Below are positions 61,701 through 64,000 of a stretch of DNA of 64,000 nt, one piece after another. The translations under genes and the position numbers were made by a program. The notes beneath the pieces were generated by a model. That model saw nothing but the letters and a program-made list of their open reading frames with translations, was not told where the DNA came from and ran no database searches. The stretch is from Helicoverpa zea (lineage: Eukaryota; Arthropoda; Insecta; Lepidoptera; Noctuidae), in contig NC_061467.1 in assembly GCF_022581195.2 (NCBI RefSeq), forward strand, positions 4,588,001 through 4,652,000. The letters run 5' to 3'. Position 1 is the first letter of the stretch, and each line of letters opens with the position of its first letter.

Positions 61701-62272
61701 TTGAGTATCGATGGACGTGTTCCAGCGTTTCCCTCGTTTGTATCTAGACTGTGAGAACACGCTAGGCTACTTAGCAAGTGTATAGCGAGCCCTAACTACA
61801 AAATCGTCTAAGTATTTCTATTCGTCTATGTGTGTATTTGGCAGGTTCATCTATTAGTGAATTTAAAAACAAAACACAGTGTGAGAACTCAAACTATTGT
61901 TTTATACTAATTAACTAAATTAGCACGTTTTTTAAACCATTGTCCTGTGTGAGACACGTTGTGTTTATTTACAGCTAAATTCTCTTTGAAAGTTGTCTGA
62001 AAAAGGAATATGGTAAAGTTCAGATGTTGGATGCAATGGCTGCATGTTTTTGAAGGTTTTCGATAGGTTCAATGCATAGTACGAGTAGTCTAGTATCTTC
62101 AGAGTAGTGACGTCACAACAAACGGTTGTTCACTTGTTACTCACTCCTTTTGCCGTCGGTGATGATTTGGACGCAGTCGGTGGGCGTTGAAGTAACACTA
62201 CACTTCCATAGCGCGCCCGACTTTGTCGTGTTTGGCTGTAGATTTTGACCTAGTGGAGCACCAACCAGCAAC
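52498..62272 (-). CDS. Integrin alpha-PS subunit, most like alpha-PS1; 5' end missing
   Basis: Type I receptor subunit that pairs with an integrin beta chain and binds extracellular matrix. Exons: 62272-62145, 61623-61600 (candidate microexon), 59761-59644, 57834-57721, 57342-57131, 56816-56588, 56376-55980, 55837-55457, 55351-55156, 54940-54789, 54649-54399, 54253-54151, 54059-53924, 53797-53517, 53293-53069, 52734-52498. Phases agree throughout and give about 1,060 aa plus stop. The first exon opens inside propeller blade 1 (LLVGAPLG), so the signal peptide and some 40-70 residues lie upstream. FG-GAP repeats carry calcium motifs DVNGDGLPD, DLNKDGCQD and DLDANGYPD. Thigh/calf domains follow, then a furin-type site LRRKRDE, a membrane helix, and a tail with GFFKR. 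The RSQGPG motif and cleavage site favour the laminin-receptor class (alpha-PS1, mew of Drosophila). There is no inserted I-domain. Family is certain; the PS1 assignment is probable. Confidence 0.93.
53517..53797 (-). CDS. Integrin alpha exon with proprotein-convertase cleavage site
   Basis: Encodes 94 residues including a Ser-rich, poorly conserved loop (SSSSSYS) followed by LRRKRDE, a classical furin-type site. Alpha subunits of the PS1, PS2, alpha-3, alpha-6 and alpha-7 classes are cut here into heavy and light chains joined by a disulfide. Three N-glycosylation sequons (NLT, NET and neighbours) fit a luminal position. Confidence 0.9.
55980..57342 (-). CDS. Integrin alpha beta-propeller, later blades with calcium sites
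   Basis: Exons 57342-57131, 56816-56588 and 56376-55980. Repeated LLVGAP/VAGAPR/AIGSP strands and three Asp-rich calcium loops (DVNGDGLPD split across an intron, DLNKDGCQD, DLDANGYPD) mark FG-GAP blades 4-7. These blades form the beta-subunit interface and ligand-binding head. Confidence in exon edges is high because every junction keeps the repeat register. Confidence 0.92.
58061..58492. repeat. Long near-perfect inverted repeat (hairpin), arms about 178 bp
   Basis: Arm 58061-58237 pairs with arm 58313-58492 across a loop of about 75 bp. Both arms share ACACGCTTTTTATAGAAAAA, GAAAACAGTGTTAAAAATTT and AAAAAGCGTGGGGTGC. Differences are only a few bases and small indels. Very AT-rich. If the integrin intron is transcribed it would fold into a long RNA duplex. 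Confidence 0.85.
58929..59175 (+). repeat. Two tandem units of about 123 bp
   Basis: Both units carry CGAGGTAGTTTACA, ATTCAGTTGTCGAGTTCCCT and CCATCATCAGGTCAGCTC. The first CGAGGTAG begins at 58968 and the second at 59091. A third, decayed unit may follow near 59240 (CCATCATCAG). Belongs to the repeat block in the integrin intron. Confidence 0.7.
59762..62144 (-). other. Integrin introns around the candidate microexon
   Basis: AT-rich, with only chance frames apart from the 24-nt candidate at 61600-61623. Confidence 0.6.
61600..61623 (-). CDS. Candidate 24-nt cassette microexon of the integrin alpha gene
   Basis: A CAG acceptor precedes 61623 and a strong GAGTAAGT-type donor follows 61600. 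The 24 nt encode TKYGKIDT in the frame set by the preceding exon. Entry and exit are both phase 1, so skipping it also keeps frame. It would lie in the first propeller blade, between the LLVGAP strand region and the GQWLG strand. The polypyrimidine tract is weak, which would fit regulated inclusion. Not confirmed by transcripts. Confidence 0.55.
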
Positions 62273-64000
62273 CTGTAATAATAAAAAGGTTTTATTAACA
62301 AAAGTTTAAAAAATAAAGGTTTTCTTTCTTCGAACATATGGCTGACATTCATTCTCTCGCTTATAGACATCTTTTATATATGGAATTAGATAAAATACAC
62401 AACATAGTGCAATAACATTGTTCTATTCATGAATTCTACTCATTACTGTTGAATTTAGATAATGATTATTATCAACAAGCAATAAACAGCAAGGAGTAGA
62501 TTATCGCCGATGTAAACTGTAATGTTATTACAATAAATTATGTGCTCAATTAGAATGTAACATTCAAACGAAATAAATGACGGATAAATAACTGCCTCAA
62601 TACAGGAGGATGTAATAAAAACGATAATTCTCTCGAAGAGTGAACACCATCATTAAATTATCCTCCCATTCATGAATCAAAAGGACTGAAGTTAAATGAA
62701 ATCGTCACTGTCCATTGAGTTGGTATAACGAGACGAATATGATTGCGGTGCGTTAGAGGGCTTTCATTACGTCATTATGTCGGTAATGACGGCGGGACCG
62801 TCTTCTGCTTATACCTATGTGACGAGCAGACCGTGATCCTACGTAATTACGTAGAGAATATAGATAAAAATGTTTGTGAGATGTTTGATAAGAAAATTAC
62901 GGATTATCACCGAATTGTAACGACTATGTCTAAATGACAGCAATGCAACGAAATTATTCGTCACGGAATATGGAAATTGTAAAAACACAGTGGCGAACTT
63001 CTGCATATCTTTGCCTGAATTTCCTTTAGTAATATTGTACATATTTGTCAATGTCCAGAATTCACATTTCATAATAAGCTATCAAACTAAATCGTGATCT
63101 TATTAAGTTGAACGGGTCGCTCGGGACTGGAGTAATTGAGCGTGAATACTCAAATACCATATTCGGAGGCAAAACAATCAAGTTTAGTGTTTAAATCAAT
63201 ATTTAAGGTACTAATGAACGTAACAAGTATTTACTAAAAACTGCTGGTGGGACTATTTACTGAGATTTGACTAACACACGAATATCATTCCTAATAAATT
63301 GAACACTAATTTCGGGTAAAATATTTAAGAATCACTTCAGCCTGATTACAGTTTTGATCTGCATATTATTCCTAACAGGAAAAAAGGAACAATCATACAA
63401 AATTAAAATGCATATATTTTACAGCCGACAACCGGCTTGACGTCGCATAAAATGAAGCTGTAAATAAACATGAGATGCACAACACAAGACTAAATTAGCG
63501 TAAATAATTATATGTTCGATCCTTCCCTCCTGAAGCCAGTCATGGCTTAATTAGACCCGCTACATTTGCATAGTAATGCTCGTGGAACATTCATTGTTTT
63601 CCCGATAAGGCTGGTTAACATTGCAATGGCCCTATGCACTCTAATGGATCTACCAATGGATATTCGATTTCATCACACCATTCAAGTGCTCATAACTTTT
63701 TCTTATACACATATTGTTTGAAATTAATATCTTTACTAGTTTTTTGTTTCTATTAATCTTCTTATGTCAACGTATTACAATTATCAATTTTTATATAAAT
63801 AATGCAGGTTAAAAGGCGGCCGGTCCATCGATCATTTCGCTACGAATCGATTTAAAGCCGCGCCGTGTTCGATCACTCGATAGCAAATAACCGATTCGTA
63901 TTCAATTTAACATTGGTCACGGGCAGCGGCCTCTGTGATTATACATACGTAGCTTCTACTGCATGCCCTTATGCATTTAAATGAACATAAATCATTACTA
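62273..64000. other. Upstream integrin intron; no exon seen
   Basis: The exon ending at 62272 has a proper acceptor, so this is intron. No exon encoding a signal peptide or the first FNLD-type propeller strand was found on the minus strand up to 64000, so that exon probably lies beyond the window. Small CpG-richer patches occur near 62750 and 63820. Confidence 0.6.

Overview
This window is nuclear DNA from a moth, most likely a noctuoid lepidopteran. It is AT-rich, its genes have many small exons and long introns, and the encoded proteins are clearly insect. Its dispersed repeats are of types common in Lepidoptera: a tRNA-derived SINE ending in GATGAT, Helitron-like elements ending in CTAG, and short elements with terminal inverted repeats. 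It is not bacterial, and there are no operons, ribosome binding sites or CRISPR arrays. The placement rests on protein and repeat recognition by eye; no search was run.

Three protein-coding genes are supported exon by exon. (1) Dual oxidase (Duox), minus strand, 39561 down to 5830: 28 coding exons that join in frame to 1,501 codons plus stop. It has a signal peptide, a peroxidase-like domain, a first membrane helix, two EF-hands, a six-helix haem-binding oxidase core, and FAD and NADPH modules. (2) A small paraxis/TCF15-type bHLH transcription factor, plus strand, 48739 to 50843: four exons, 137 aa. (3) An integrin alpha-PS subunit, most like alpha-PS1, minus strand, 62272 down to 52498: 16 exons including a candidate 24-nt microexon. 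Only its extreme N-terminus is missing, probably beyond the right edge.

Layout: 1-330 is a GC-rich patch that may hold the 5' end of a leftward neighbour. 341-4980 is intergenic. 4.98-39.6 kb is Duox, with two very long introns (20.7-28.9 and 29.0-39.5 kb) that house most of the mobile DNA. 39.6-46.9 kb is Duox upstream sequence or 5' intron, ending in a GC-rich patch. The bHLH gene lies head-to-head with Duox and tail-to-tail with the integrin gene, with a Helitron-like element between the two 3' ends.

The most unusual object is a 0.97-kb element in a Duox intron (22707-23674). It has 12-bp terminal inverted repeats and carries two convergent first exons, each with an ATG, a splice donor and a CRE-bearing upstream region. 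One encodes a THAP-type zinc finger broken by a single-base frameshift. The other encodes the start of a second transposon-like protein. It looks like an internally deleted copy of a two-gene transposon. Other well-bounded elements include a 528-bp hAT element with an exact 8-bp target duplication and a transposase C-terminus remnant, a full SINE with a 16-bp target duplication plus three truncated copies, two short inverted-repeat elements, two long hairpins and a 12-bp minisatellite.

The three genes do not form a pathway. Duox makes extracellular hydrogen peroxide (gut immunity, cuticle cross-linking), the bHLH factor is a developmental regulator, and the integrin mediates adhesion to matrix.
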